The notes: generated by a model from the letters alone, not told the origin. Numbered from the stretch's first letter, positions 27,305-37,008 are shown. The stretch is 64,000 nt of DNA from Aliivibrio sp. S4MY1 (GCF_028765545.1 NZ_JARACP010000005.1:186001-250000); one strand, 5' to 3'. Translations and numbers: made by a program.

Positions 27305-28078
27305 CTATATTGTACTGAAATGCAATTGACGATATTTACTTGGGGCTCCTCCTGTATACTTCATGAATGCATGACTAAAAGCACTTTGATTAGCAAAACC
27401 GGTTTGTTGAGCAATTTCACCTACTGTAAATTGACTTGTTTCAAGCAATGTTTTTGCATATTGAATGCGTTTTTCTACAATATATTTATGCGGTGTAACT
27501 CGAAACTCTTGCTTAAAAATGGCGTAAAATTGACTCTCCCCAAGAAAAACCGTGCTTGATAGCTGCGCGACTGTGATCTTACTTCCAATGTGTTGCGTTA
27601 TAAAATTGTCGATCACCTCTTGATTTAAACGTTTAATCGTTTTTTCTTCATTTTCATCAATTAAATGACGGTGAAGCAAAGAAATTATCGTGTCGCTACA
27701 TGCTTTATTTAAAAGATGATCATCAATATTAGCTTGAATTTCACACACTAATAATTGTATTAGGTTCTGGATTTGTGCATCTAATTGATAATACCCATGA
27801 CTAACAAAGAGTTCATTTACTCTATTTGCCAATTCGTCATTCCCAAAAAACTGAGGGAAATTAAGTACTAAGACTTCTGCCTGATATAAACTTGAAAAAG
27901 CATGCTGAAAGTTAGCAGGAATGACACCGACTTTTCCCGCATAAATCATGCTGCTTTTATCATTAATTTCAAATTCCGCTTGCCCTTTTAAGCCAATCAC
28001 TAGCTGATGATACTCATGCGAATGCAGATCTCTTTCTTCAGGTAGCATGATAATTTGTGTGGGGAAAATCCAATCCAT
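27305..28078 (-). CDS. AraC family regulator, probable activator of the put operon
   Basis: A 257-residue regulator with an N-terminal cupin-like sensor (LHSHEYHQLVIGLKGQAEFEI, with metal-binding-type His residues) and a C-terminal double helix-turn-helix (TVAQLSSTVFLGESQFYAIFKQEF and TVGEIAQQTGFANQSAFSHAFMKY). It lies directly upstream of putA on the same strand. The AraC-type PruR activates putAP in Pseudomonas aeruginosa, so a proline-responsive role is plausible, but here it rests on position only. The ribosome site is weak. Confidence 0.85.
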   Translation of the reverse strand: MDWIFPTQIIMLPEERDLHSHEYHQLVIGLKGQAEFEINDKSSMIYAGKVGVIPANFQHAFSSLYQAEVLVLNFPQFFGNDELANRVNELFVSHGYYQLDAQIQNLIQLLVCEIQANIDDHLLNKACSDTIISLLHRHLIDENEEKTIKRLNQEVIDNFITQHIGSKITVAQLSSTVFLGESQFYAIFKQEFRVTPHKYIVEKRIQYAKTLLETSQFTVGEIAQQTGFANQSAFSHAFMKYTGGAPSKYRQLHFSTI

Positions 28079-28694
28079 TTGTATGATAAATCCATAAATA
28101 ACTAATATTACTAATGAACAAGAGTGTAACCAAGATCATAAAAACAATCTATTGATAATAGCTATTCGAAAGCATGATCATGAATCAATATAATACAGTC
28201 AATGTCATTTCAATTTTATTACTTCAAAAATAGTGCACTAATAAAATTAAAAAAACCTTTATTAACAATAGATTAATGAAACGTTAAATAATAGAGAATC
28301 CACTTTCTTATTTTTAAACTTGATCATTGTTCCATTAGCCCGAAACGATGATCAAATTAAGGCTATCTTCGACACATTCAAACACAAAAGGTTGGTATAA
28401 AAATTGCTTTGTTTTATATGGCGTCAAAACTATGAATAACAGATACTTATCTGCATAAATCATTTGTACCAACCTTAAAGAAGCCACTGAATAGATAATT
28501 GGCGATAATGAGTATAGATTGGTATTATTAAAGTGAAGTATGTAGATCAGTATCAATATACGATTAGCCCTCACTAAATGAAGAAGAACAAATGCAATAT
28601 CACGTTCTTCTATCAGCGGTGCGGAGATGGGTTAATTTTTATGAATTTATTACTAAAAAAATTATTTATGTCTATTATTAAAAGCAGAAAAATT
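28079..28694. other. Long AT-rich intergenic region with a wide inverted repeat
   Basis: About 600 bp between the AraC gene and the divergent exported protein. It contains AAGGTTGGTA (28388-28397) and its exact complement TACCAACCTT (28467-28476), 69 bp apart, and a further GATTGGTATTA near 28518. A 79-codon minus-strand frame at 28335-28574 spans the repeat and looks like chance. The region presumably holds the promoters of both flanking genes. Confidence 0.5.
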
Positions 28695-30542
28695 ATGAAC
28701 CGTAAAGGACTACCCGCTCTAGCACTACTGTTATCGCCGGCGCTTTTTACCTCTGTTGCGCTTGCTAATACCGACACTCAATCAATAACGCCTACTGTTG
28801 ATTCTGTTGCTTCTATTGATATTAAACTGACTCACAAACGTGATGAAGTTAAGCAACTAGAAAACACTGTGGTTAATGATCAAAGTCGTCTTCGTGAATT
28901 GCGTAATCAAAGTGATGCTTTAGATAAAAAAGCAACACAATTAGATTCTAAACGTAAACTTGCTCAACGTAATTTAGATGAGCAATACAATCGAATGATT
29001 GATGACCCAGATCTAGATATCACTCCTTTCCAAAAGCAATACCAAGACTCTTGGAAAGAAGTAAAAGAGAACCAAGTCGCTAAATTATCCATTCAACAGG
29101 ATATTCAAGAACAAACTCGAGTATTAAAAACAAGCAGCACTAAAAAACAACGTGCATTAGACGAACTTGAAATTCTTGGTGAATCTCGTCAAGAAGCTCG
29201 TGTACTTCGCCTACAAGAAGAATTAGCAGCACAAGATACTTTAGATGTAGTTCATACTGTTACTTGTAAGATGTCGATGACATTAAGCGCATGTTCAAGC
29301 CAAGGTAAAACGCTAAGCATGCAAAAAGCAGTAAACAGCTTTCAGCAGCAGTTGATCAACGGTTTTACTGAAGCAGAAACAGTGAAGCAGCATGTAGATA
29401 ATGTATCGTTAAATATTCATGTATTAGACAGTGCGATTATTGACAGTGGCTTTAATGGAAGCAACCGTTACACCACTAAATTACAAGCTTCATTACGTGC
29501 GCGTCCGAACACAACAGCAGCATGTCAATTATTGGGCCTAGAAAACCGTTACTGTATTGAAGAAGGCACAGCGCAATCATCAAATGATAAAATCAAAAAA
29601 GAGAAGAAATGGGTTGGTATTACCATTCGCTCTAACCGTCATGAAGATAACGTAACCGTTAATGGTGTTAATTATGGCAGCACACCGGTAGACGTTATGC
29701 TACCTGCTGGTCAGCATCAAATTACCGTTGAGAAATCAGGTTTTGAGCCATACAGTCGTCAAATGTCACTATCTAAAGACATGACGGTATGGGCTGAATT
29801 GAAACTTCAGGAAAATCGTCCAAAGCCAGGCAAGAAGTTTGCTGACCGTCTAAGCAACAATCTATTAGCACCACAAATGGTTGTAATTGGTTCTGGTAAT
29901 TACCATATTGGTAAAGATGCAGCAAAAGACGTAACTATTTCAACAGCCTACTCTATTGCAGCTACTCCTGTAACCGTTAATCAATTTGATGCGTTTGTTG
30001 CTAGCTCAGGCTACATTACTGAAGCTGAAAAAGGTGCTGGCTGTAATGCTATCAATGGCGGTGAAACAAAACGTCACCAAAACCAAAACTGGCGTAAACC
30101 TGGATTTGAACAATCTAAAAATGCACCTGCAGTATGTATTTCTAAAAAAGATGCAGAAACCTACGCAAACTGGTTAACAAAACAAACTGGTTTTACGTAC
30201 GCACTGCCTTCTGAAACACAGTGGGAAGTAGCTGCACGAGCTGGTAGTAAAGATGCATACTGGTGGGGTTCTGACATTGGCTCAGGCAACGCAAACACAG
30301 GTTGGGGTGGTTCATCTTGGGCAAACAAGTCAACTTCTCCGGTAGGTAGCTTTGGCGCAAACCCTTACGGTATCTATGATACCGCAGGTAATGTTTGGGA
30401 ATGGACAAACACTAAATCAGGTGTTGTTCGTGGTGGCGCATGGAGCTTTGCACCAACAAAAGCAAAAGCCTATGAATCTCTAGAGCTAAATCCATCAACA
30501 AGCGCTAACTACACTGGTTTCCGTGTTGTACGAACTCTGTAA
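28695..30542 (+). CDS. Exported PEGA and formylglycine-generating-enzyme-like (SUMF1) domain protein
   Basis: A multi-domain periplasmic protein. From the ATG at 28695 (MNRKGLPAL) it has a signal peptide cleaved near ALA-N and about 615 residues; in-frame starts at 28578, 28641 and 28668 would place extra residues before the signal. A coiled coil (about 30-180, heptads such as KLTHKRDEVKQLENTVV) is followed by a PEGA domain (about 304-365: NGVNYGSTPVDVMLPAGQH) and a C-terminal sulfatase-modifying-factor/FGE fold (about 394-615: LPSETQWEVAARAG, YDTAGNVWEWT, VVRGGAWS, GFRVVR). I see no paired catalytic cysteines of true FGE, so it may be a binding or structural member. It is single-gene, ending in a strong terminator. 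Confidence 0.85.
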   Translation: MNRKGLPALALLLSPALFTSVALANTDTQSITPTVDSVASIDIKLTHKRDEVKQLENTVVNDQSRLRELRNQSDALDKKATQLDSKRKLAQRNLDEQYNRMIDDPDLDITPFQKQYQDSWKEVKENQVAKLSIQQDIQEQTRVLKTSSTKKQRALDELEILGESRQEARVLRLQEELAAQDTLDVVHTVTCKMSMTLSACSSQGKTLSMQKAVNSFQQQLINGFTEAETVKQHVDNVSLNIHVLDSAIIDSGFNGSNRYTTKLQASLRARPNTTAACQLLGLENRYCIEEGTAQSSNDKIKKEKKWVGITIRSNRHEDNVTVNGVNYGSTPVDVMLPAGQHQITVEKSGFEPYSRQMSLSKDMTVWAELKLQENRPKPGKKFADRLSNNLLAPQMVVIGSGNYHIGKDAAKDVTISTAYSIAATPVTVNQFDAFVASSGYITEAEKGAGCNAINGGETKRHQNQNWRKPGFEQSKNAPAVCISKKDAETYANWLTKQTGFTYALPSETQWEVAARAGSKDAYWWGSDIGSGNANTGWGGSSWANKSTSPVGSFGANPYGIYDTAGNVWEWTNTKSGVVRGGAWSFAPTKAKAYESLELNPSTSANYTGFRVVRTL

Positions 30543-30577
30543 TTAATGAATATACGTTAACTAAATTCATAAATAAC

Positions 30578-30606
30578 AAAAACCGCTGACATCAGCGGTT
30601 TTTTTA
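30578..30606 (+). terminator. Terminator after the PEGA/SUMF1 gene
   Basis: AAAACCGCTGA and TCAGCGGTTTT form an 11-bp stem with a two-base loop, continuing into seven Ts. Confidence 0.92.
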
Positions 30607-30645
30607 TGTTCAAATAACGTTAATCAACCGCTTCAGGCAAAATGC

Positions 30646-31437
30646 ATGCAAGAATCCTTAGACATCAGTTGGGCATTGATGGGGCTATTTAGCCTTACTC
30701 TTGTGATCCCATTTACCATTAATCGCATTTACCAATTGGATCTTGCTAAAGAGATCGGTATTAGTGTGTTTCGTATGGTGGCACAACTGGCTTTTATTGG
30801 TCTTTATCTTGAGTTTGTTTTCCAGCTGAATAATCCACTACTGAATACACTTTGGATTATTTTAATGATAGGCATAGGCTCTAGCTCTATCATCTCTAAA
30901 GCTAAACTTCCTAAAAAACGATTACTGTTTCCTGTTGCAACGGGGTTATTGGTTGGGCTCTCACCTTTAGTTATTTTACTTAGCTCTGTGATTATTCAGC
31001 CAACACCGCTATACAGCGCTCAATATGTGATCCCTTTAGCCGGCATGCTACTAGGCAATAGTTTGAGTGGAAACATCGTTGCATTGCAAAACTTATTCAC
31101 CGCATTTAAAGAGCGTGAGAGTGAATACCATGCGGCCATCGCTCTTGGTGCCTCGCCTCGTTATGCCACGCTCCCTTTTGTTCGCTCTGCGATGCAAAAA
31201 GCCTTTGCCCCTATTATGGCATCAATGGCTACGACTGGCTTAGTTACCCTTCCCGGCATGATGACAGGTCAAATTTTAGGCGGGGTTAATCCAATGGTCG
31301 CCATCAAATATCAATTACTTATTTTAATCGCCATTTTTGTTATGCTGACAATATCAGTTACCATCACATTACAACTGACCCTCAAACATAATATTTCTAA
31401 AGAAGGGAAAGTATTAGTCCGTTTTCTAGATCAATGA
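30646..31437 (+). CDS. fetB: FetB-like (UPF0014) ABC permease
   Basis: A 263-residue, seven-TM membrane protein of the UPF0014/YbbM family. E. coli FetB is the membrane half of the FetAB iron exporter. Characteristic segments are MVAQLAFIGLYLEFVF, PLAGMLLGNSLSGNIVALQN and the C-terminal GMMTGQILGGVNPMVAIKYQ. The usual partner ATPase gene fetA is not next to it; the neighbours are a terminator upstream and an aldo/keto reductase 33 bp downstream. It would need an ATPase from elsewhere. Confidence 0.85.
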   Translation: MQESLDISWALMGLFSLTLVIPFTINRIYQLDLAKEIGISVFRMVAQLAFIGLYLEFVFQLNNPLLNTLWIILMIGIGSSSIISKAKLPKKRLLFPVATGLLVGLSPLVILLSSVIIQPTPLYSAQYVIPLAGMLLGNSLSGNIVALQNLFTAFKERESEYHAAIALGASPRYATLPFVRSAMQKAFAPIMASMATTGLVTLPGMMTGQILGGVNPMVAIKYQLLILIAIFVMLTISVTITLQLTLKHNISKEGKVLVRFLDQ

Positions 31438-31470
31438 TCTAATAAAAATCAAATAAAGGAGCCTTCTCAA

Positions 31471-32523
31471 ATGGAATACTCAACACTTGGTAGCAGTAAT
31501 CTATCAGTCTCTCGTATCTGCTTAGGTACCATGACATGGGGAAAACAAAACAATCAAGAAGACGCCAATCAACAAATTGATTACGCACTTAGCCAAGGTA
31601 TTAATTTCATTGATACGGCTGAGATGTATGCAGTGCCTCCTTCGCCTGATACCTACGGTAAAACAGAAACCATTATTGGTAATTGGTTAGCTGCAAACCC
31701 TGAACGACGTAAAGAGATTATCTTAGCCTCTAAAATCGCAGGTCCGGGATTACCTTGGGTTCGTGAAGGTTCGCCAATTACAGGTGAAGCCGTTATTGCT
31801 GCAGTAGATGCATCACTTACTCGTTTACAAACGGATTATATTGATCTTTACCAGTTGCATTGGCCGAACCGTACTTCTCCACATTTTGGTAAGCATTTTC
31901 CTAACCAGTTTAAATTCAGTGATTTTGATGCAAAGAAAGAAGAAACAGAGATGCTTGAAATCTTGCAAGCATTAGATACTTGCATTAAAGCAGGTAAGAT
32001 CCGTCATATCGGGTTATCAGACGACACGCCTTGGGGTATTAACACTTACCTTAAACTGAGTGCTAAATACGATTTACCGAAAATGGTTTCAATTCAAAAT
32101 GAATTCAGCTTATTACACGCGAAAGATTGGCCATATTTAATTGAAAATTGTGTTCATGAAGATATTGCATACTTACCTTGGTCACCATTAGCGGGCGGTA
32201 TGTTAAGTGGCAAATACTTAGATGGAAAAATGCCAGAAGACAGCCGTTGGACGTTCTCACAACGTAATGGTATTTTTCGAGATACGCCTGCGGCAAATGA
32301 AGCAGTACGAGCGTATATGCAAGTAGCAGAAAAACACGGTTATACACCTTGTCAGCTTGCATTAGCATGGTGCGACCAAGTAGATGGAGTTACATCAACC
32401 ATTATTGGTGCTACGTCTCTAGATCAACTAAAAGAAGACATTGAGGCGTTCTCAAAACCATTAAGTAACGATGCTATTTCAGAGATCAATGCCGTATTTA
32501 GAAAATACCCAATGCCGTTTTAA
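31471..32523 (+). CDS. tas: Tas-like NADP(H)-dependent aldo/keto reductase
   Basis: An aldo/keto reductase of 350 residues, similar in length and sequence to E. coli Tas (YEYSTLGSS-type start, LGTMTWGKQN, GINFIDTAEMYAVPP, YIDLYQLHWPNR). The catalytic tetrad is present: Asp and Tyr in FIDTAEMY, Lys in LASKIAG, His in YQLHWP. The physiological substrate is unknown. AAAGGAGCC lies before the ATG. It may be co-transcribed with the FetB-like gene. Confidence 0.88.
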   Translation: MEYSTLGSSNLSVSRICLGTMTWGKQNNQEDANQQIDYALSQGINFIDTAEMYAVPPSPDTYGKTETIIGNWLAANPERRKEIILASKIAGPGLPWVREGSPITGEAVIAAVDASLTRLQTDYIDLYQLHWPNRTSPHFGKHFPNQFKFSDFDAKKEETEMLEILQALDTCIKAGKIRHIGLSDDTPWGINTYLKLSAKYDLPKMVSIQNEFSLLHAKDWPYLIENCVHEDIAYLPWSPLAGGMLSGKYLDGKMPEDSRWTFSQRNGIFRDTPAANEAVRAYMQVAEKHGYTPCQLALAWCDQVDGVTSTIIGATSLDQLKEDIEAFSKPLSNDAISEINAVFRKYPMPF

Positions 32524-32550
32524 TTAACGAAGTAGATGATCATTACATAG

Positions 32551-32586
32551 AAAAATGGCGCATCCTATCTTGATGCGCCATTTCTT
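32551..32586. terminator. Bidirectional terminator between tas and the DUF748 gene
   Basis: AAATGGCGCATC pairs with GATGCGCCATTT around a seven-base loop, with A-rich and T-rich flanks. Confidence 0.88.
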
Positions 32587-32621
32587 TTCTTTCTGTAAAA
32601 CTCTATTTAGGATATGTTAAA

Positions 32622-35600
32622 TTACTTAGCCTCTAACGATAATAATACGCTACTGGTGTTTTGCTCTATATCGAATCTACTATCAAGTAGAAAAACACGA
32701 GATGCATCGACTTTAACGGTATCAACCAAATACGCTTTTACTGCTTGAGCACGCTTTTGAGCTAATTGTCCTAACTGTGCTGGTGATACCTCTTGCTTAT
32801 TTAATACCAAATTATATAACGCAATATGCCAACGTTTCGCTAACTCTTCATCAGTTAACTCTACGCCTTTTTTATCTTCTTCGTCTTCTATTCTGTCTTC
32901 TACTACGCTTGCCTTTTCGCTAAACTCTTGCTTATACAGTTGTTGTAAAGCATCCGATAACTTACCTGATGTAGGCATTGTGCTCGCAGTCAAGTTTGTC
33001 GGTAACTCGGTGATCATTACCTGTGCAGAATCAGCTAGAAGTTGATTAAATTGCGTTAGGGCTAGCGCTTTACTGTCTTCTGGCGCATTAACAGCACCAT
33101 CAACCGTTAGTTTTAGTTTCGGGCGAGTTTCTAAAGCTGTACCTAACGTTTTTAATTTTTCTTGCTCTTCAGTCGTTAACTCATTAGAACCAAAGTTAAA
33201 CGCAATCACATTCAATTCTTCATCTGAGTCCGCAAGACCTGCAATGAACGAGAATGGCGCAGTTACTGCTTTAGTTATGATGTTTGAAATCGTACTCCAA
33301 ATAACAGCACCTAAACTAAACTCAGGATCATTTACATCTCCAGTTACTTCAACCCCTAAATCAATCACTCCATCGTTATCTTGCAATAAAGCAATCGCTA
33401 ACTCTAACGGTAGTGAGGTTGCTAAATCACTGTCACTGGCTTTACCTAGCTGTAATTGATCGATAATTACGTGATTCTCACCCTTTAATTGGTTGTTTTC
33501 TAATTTATAGTTAAGCGCTAACGTTAATTGGCCTTTATCAATGTAATGACCTGCATACGTGCCTGAATAAGGGTTAACCGTGGTTAGCTCTACACTTTGG
33601 AATATGACATCAAGGTCTAAGTAAGGCTGTTTGAGTAATGGGTTTATTTCACCTTTTACTTTTACCGGTGCGTATTTTTCAATATTACCACTAATATCAA
33701 CCGTTGCTTTGGTGCCTGGAATACTCGATACATGGCCGATATTGCCTTTTAATTGCTCAATGCCTGAAGAGAAATTCGGCGTAAGGGAGTTATCTGCAAA
33801 GAATGCCGAACCATTATTGAACGCAATTTTTCGAACTCTCAAATCAAACGGTTTTGTGCCCTTTTTCTTGGCTGTTGTTTTCAATTTTTTAGCTTTCGGC
33901 TGTGTCACAATTAAGTCGCCAATATTGGTGGTACGGTCTTTATTGATCACCACTCTCGCATAAGGTTGGCTTAAGCTTAACGTATCGACTGCTAATTTAT
34001 TTTTTTGTAAATCAAAATCAAACTGATTGACCGCTAATGAGCGCCATTTTACGAACGGTTTTCTTAGTTTATTGTCACGAATCGAAAGATGATTTACTTG
34101 AATACCACCGCTAACCTCAACTTTACCTTTTGCATTGGCGTCTAACTTAGCTTGCGTACTCACTTCCCCTTTGGTTAAGGTTGCATTTACTGCGGTTGCT
34201 AAATAAGGTTGGAATTGCGCTAACTTCAATGACTTCACATCAATATCAGCCAATACGGCTTGTTGTTTGGCATCGGCTTGGCCTTTAACGCTGATATCAC
34301 CTTTACCATTTAGCGACGTAAAGAAATCAAAATCAATCGGTTTAGAGAGATCACTTACAATCTGACTTGTCGTTAAGTTAATTGGAGATACCTGCCATTG
34401 ATTGGCTTTTTTGGTAATGACTTTCTCTTCGACGTTTAACTGGTAGTCTTTAATTTCTACGCCACCCAGTGTCACTAACCATGAAGGCGCATCAGCAGTA
34501 GGTTTAATCTCTTTTTCTACCGATTCTTCTTTCTTTTCTTTTGACTCTTCAGTAATAAATTTAGGGGTGAATAAGGCAACAAGATCGGCACCTTTATTAT
34601 CGACTCTTGCTGACACATTTAAGCCATGAGAAGTAACAGAAGCGATGTTAACAGTCTGATTTTCTACATTAGTTGCAATGCCATTCACTGAAAAATTAGG
34701 TAAAGAAACAATCGATTTATCTTCTGCATTAAAATTTAGGTCATTAACTGAGAACATACCATTATCAGTAGTGATGCTCATCGTATCATCACTTTCGATA
34801 TCACCGATGGTTTGAGCCAGATGATAGTTCGATGAAAAATTCACATTACCCGAAGTTAATTTGGCAATAATGTCTTTTTCAATGAATCCCCATAAACGTG
34901 GTAATTGAATATATTGAACCTTAACATCGCCAACCACTTCTAACGGTTTTAATTGCAATTGACCTTTCAGCTCTGCCTTGCCAGAATCTGCATCGGTAAT
35001 TTGTAAATGGTAGTTATTCTTTTTCTCTGCATCTGTAAATAAGCTTTGGGTAGAAAACGCACCTAACGTGAAATTAATATCTGGATACGCTAATTCTGTT
35101 GCTGTAATACCATCAAAGAAACTCACATTACCTTGTGTTAGGGTGGTTTGCTTAATCAATACAGGGAATAGTGCCTTATGGCGATCACTGGGCTCTTGTA
35201 TCTTGGGTTCAGGCTTTTCTTCTGAAGCCAAATTACGATTTACTGCATCTAAAATATCACTGAAATTAAATACCAGCTGTTCTGTGTTATTTAGGCGTTC
35301 GATATCAATATAAGGCTTATCTAATGCAATATATTCAATTGAGATCGCGCCATTAAAAATGGACTCCCAAAAATTAACTTGGACGCTGGCATTTTCAAAA
35401 CTGACAAAAGAATCTGAAGACTCAATATCCTGGATAGAAAACTGATCTATATCTAACTGAAGAGTAAAAGGGTTAAACGTCACATCAGCTAGAGTCACTG
35501 GGCGTTCTATGAGTTTAGATAGGTGTTCTGGGATCTGCTGTTTAGCAATATAAGGAACCAGTAAACCAAACAATGCGGCATATAAAAGATAAGCACTTAA

Positions 35601-35675
35601 TCCATACGTACTCCAACGAATACGTCGAGGAAAAGCACGAAACGTGGCTATTGCTGTTTTAAATTTGTTCGACAT
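32622..35675 (-). CDS. DUF748 (AsmA-like) large envelope protein
   Basis: A 1017-residue protein with one N-terminal transmembrane segment (YGLSAYLLYAALFGLLVPYIA, about 24-44) and a long periplasmic beta-rich body of DUF748/AsmA-like repeats. Examples are ERPVTLADVTFNPFTLQLDI and the GxISPYSGxYxGHxIDKGxL-type stretch near NPYSGTYAGHYIDKGQLT. The C-terminus is charged and helical, with an OmpA-like segment (VIAFNFGSNELTTEEQEKL). AsmA-type proteins form bridges for phospholipid movement between membranes; for DUF748 this is inferred from fold. It is a single-gene unit. Confidence 0.85.
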   Translation of the reverse strand: MSNKFKTAIATFRAFPRRIRWSTYGLSAYLLYAALFGLLVPYIAKQQIPEHLSKLIERPVTLADVTFNPFTLQLDIDQFSIQDIESSDSFVSFENASVQVNFWESIFNGAISIEYIALDKPYIDIERLNNTEQLVFNFSDILDAVNRNLASEEKPEPKIQEPSDRHKALFPVLIKQTTLTQGNVSFFDGITATELAYPDINFTLGAFSTQSLFTDAEKKNNYHLQITDADSGKAELKGQLQLKPLEVVGDVKVQYIQLPRLWGFIEKDIIAKLTSGNVNFSSNYHLAQTIGDIESDDTMSITTDNGMFSVNDLNFNAEDKSIVSLPNFSVNGIATNVENQTVNIASVTSHGLNVSARVDNKGADLVALFTPKFITEESKEKKEESVEKEIKPTADAPSWLVTLGGVEIKDYQLNVEEKVITKKANQWQVSPINLTTSQIVSDLSKPIDFDFFTSLNGKGDISVKGQADAKQQAVLADIDVKSLKLAQFQPYLATAVNATLTKGEVSTQAKLDANAKGKVEVSGGIQVNHLSIRDNKLRKPFVKWRSLAVNQFDFDLQKNKLAVDTLSLSQPYARVVINKDRTTNIGDLIVTQPKAKKLKTTAKKKGTKPFDLRVRKIAFNNGSAFFADNSLTPNFSSGIEQLKGNIGHVSSIPGTKATVDISGNIEKYAPVKVKGEINPLLKQPYLDLDVIFQSVELTTVNPYSGTYAGHYIDKGQLTLALNYKLENNQLKGENHVIIDQLQLGKASDSDLATSLPLELAIALLQDNDGVIDLGVEVTGDVNDPEFSLGAVIWSTISNIITKAVTAPFSFIAGLADSDEELNVIAFNFGSNELTTEEQEKLKTLGTALETRPKLKLTVDGAVNAPEDSKALALTQFNQLLADSAQVMITELPTNLTASTMPTSGKLSDALQQLYKQEFSEKASVVEDRIEDEEDKKGVELTDEELAKRWHIALYNLVLNKQEVSPAQLGQLAQKRAQAVKAYLVDTVKVDASRVFLLDSRFDIEQNTSSVLLSLEAK

Positions 35676-36055
35676 TATGACTCTATACTCCTACGTCTAT
35701 ATCGACAAGGATCAGATACTCATCTGGATATTCTTTAACACTAAAACTTATCCAGATACGCATCTTTCCCTGATTAACTAAAAAAGCCATCAATGGCATA
35801 ATGACAAGAATAATTACTTATTCCTATGATACCTAAGTAAAGCACCAAAATTTTATCTCTAGTGTTTGTTGATGTCTACCAATCTCCTCGTATCGATCAT
35901 CAAAATTCGACAAAAGTAACTTTGAAGCGAGATCACCATCCTCAATGGTGCGGTATTTACTCTAAATCCCTAAATAAATACTGCCATAGTCCTGTTATGC
36001 ATTTATTATCAACACATAAAATAATTTACCCCGTTCATGGTTAGGTACTCTAAAA
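35676..36055. other. Divergent intergenic region with a 9-bp inverted repeat
   Basis: 380 bp between the DUF748 gene and the M15 peptidase. ATCTGGATA (35722-35730) and TATCCAGAT (35749-35757) form a perfect inverted repeat with an 18-base loop, close to the DUF748 start, possibly an operator or an RNA hairpin. A 60-codon frame at 35862-36044 has no supporting signals. Confidence 0.4.
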
Positions 36056-36961
36056 ATGAAAGTCATCTCTATAATAAGTGCAGTTGCTATGACTGTTTTC
36101 TCCACCCCACTTTGGGCTAACGTAACTCCACTTAGTTCATCTCAATGCCAAGCCATGATCGGCAAAGGTGTTATGTCGACTAAAGCGCCAGTTCAATGTA
36201 ATCGTTTACGTAATGTTTCCTTTAAACATTACACGTTTGATGGAAAAACAACGACAGGTAAACTGGTTGTATTAGATGCTGTGGCACCTCATGTTGAACG
36301 TATTTTTGATGCGTTGTTTCAGCAAGGCTTCCCCATTGAACAAGCCAAACCTATCGAGTATTACGCTGGCAATGATGTTAAATCCATGGATGCTAATAAC
36401 ACCTCAGCATTTAACTACCGACCGATTGCAGGAAAATCTTCCCTCTCTTTACACGCTTATGGCGTTGCTATTGATATCAATCCTCTACAAAACCCATTCG
36501 TTGAATTTACGTCTTGGGGAACTGCGACATTTAAACCACTAAAAGGTCATGAATATTCAAACCGAATGTTACAGCGCTTAGGGAAGGAGGACAGAAAGGG
36601 ATTTGCAGAAGAGGTTATTAATCTTTTTGCTAAAAACGGATTCATTTACTGGGGCGGCTATTGGGATACACCCATTGATTTCCAGCACTTTCAAACCAGC
36701 CGTGATATGGCGTATTTAATGACGGCGATGCCAGTCAAAGAGGCATCCTTATTCTTTAATCATTATGTTGATTGGGTTCAGTCATGCCAACAAAATTACG
36801 GTTCTAAGCAGATGAATAAATTCAAAGATTACACTTCATATTTACAAACAGAATTAAAAACAACGACGTCTTTAAACCGTTTGTATAAAGCTAACCCTAG
36901 TGCTGTGATGCAAGCAATAAACAAAAAAGCACAAGTGTCACAATCTCGTTGCTTTAAATAA
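36056..36961 (+). CDS. Exported M15-family peptidase (D-Ala-D-Ala carboxypeptidase-like)
   Basis: A zinc peptidase of the M15 family, probably cleaving peptidoglycan peptides in the periplasm. It has a signal peptide cleaved after PLWA and 301 residues. The zinc ligands are in SLSLHAYGVAIDINP (His133, Asp140; the HxxxxxxD motif) and DFQHF (His211, with catalytic-type Asp208). A C-terminal helical tail ends SQSRCFK. Immediately after the stop codon come seven copies of CCTGAA and then a terminator. Confidence 0.88.
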   Translation: MKVISIISAVAMTVFSTPLWANVTPLSSSQCQAMIGKGVMSTKAPVQCNRLRNVSFKHYTFDGKTTTGKLVVLDAVAPHVERIFDALFQQGFPIEQAKPIEYYAGNDVKSMDANNTSAFNYRPIAGKSSLSLHAYGVAIDINPLQNPFVEFTSWGTATFKPLKGHEYSNRMLQRLGKEDRKGFAEEVINLFAKNGFIYWGGYWDTPIDFQHFQTSRDMAYLMTAMPVKEASLFFNHYVDWVQSCQQNYGSKQMNKFKDYTSYLQTELKTTTSLNRLYKANPSAVMQAINKKAQVSQSRCFK

Positions 36962-37003
36962 CCTGAACCTGAACCTGAACCTGAACCTGAACCTGAACCT
37001 GAA
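36962..37003. repeat. (CCTGAA)7 hexanucleotide tandem repeat
   Basis: Seven perfect CCTGAA units begin at the base after the M15 peptidase stop codon and end five bases before the terminator stem. As a perfect microsatellite it should vary in copy number by slippage. Being in the 3' untranslated part, changes would alter stop-to-terminator distance, not the protein. Confidence 0.97.
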
Positions 37004-37008
37004 AAGCA

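Noticed and set aside
28335-28574. 79-codon minus-strand frame upstream of the PEGA/SUMF1 gene
   Set aside because: AT-rich gap, no ribosome site, composition unlike a protein, and it contains the inverted repeat.
35862-36044. 60-codon plus-strand frame before the M15 peptidase
   Set aside because: No ribosome site or recognisable sequence; it lies in the probable promoter region.
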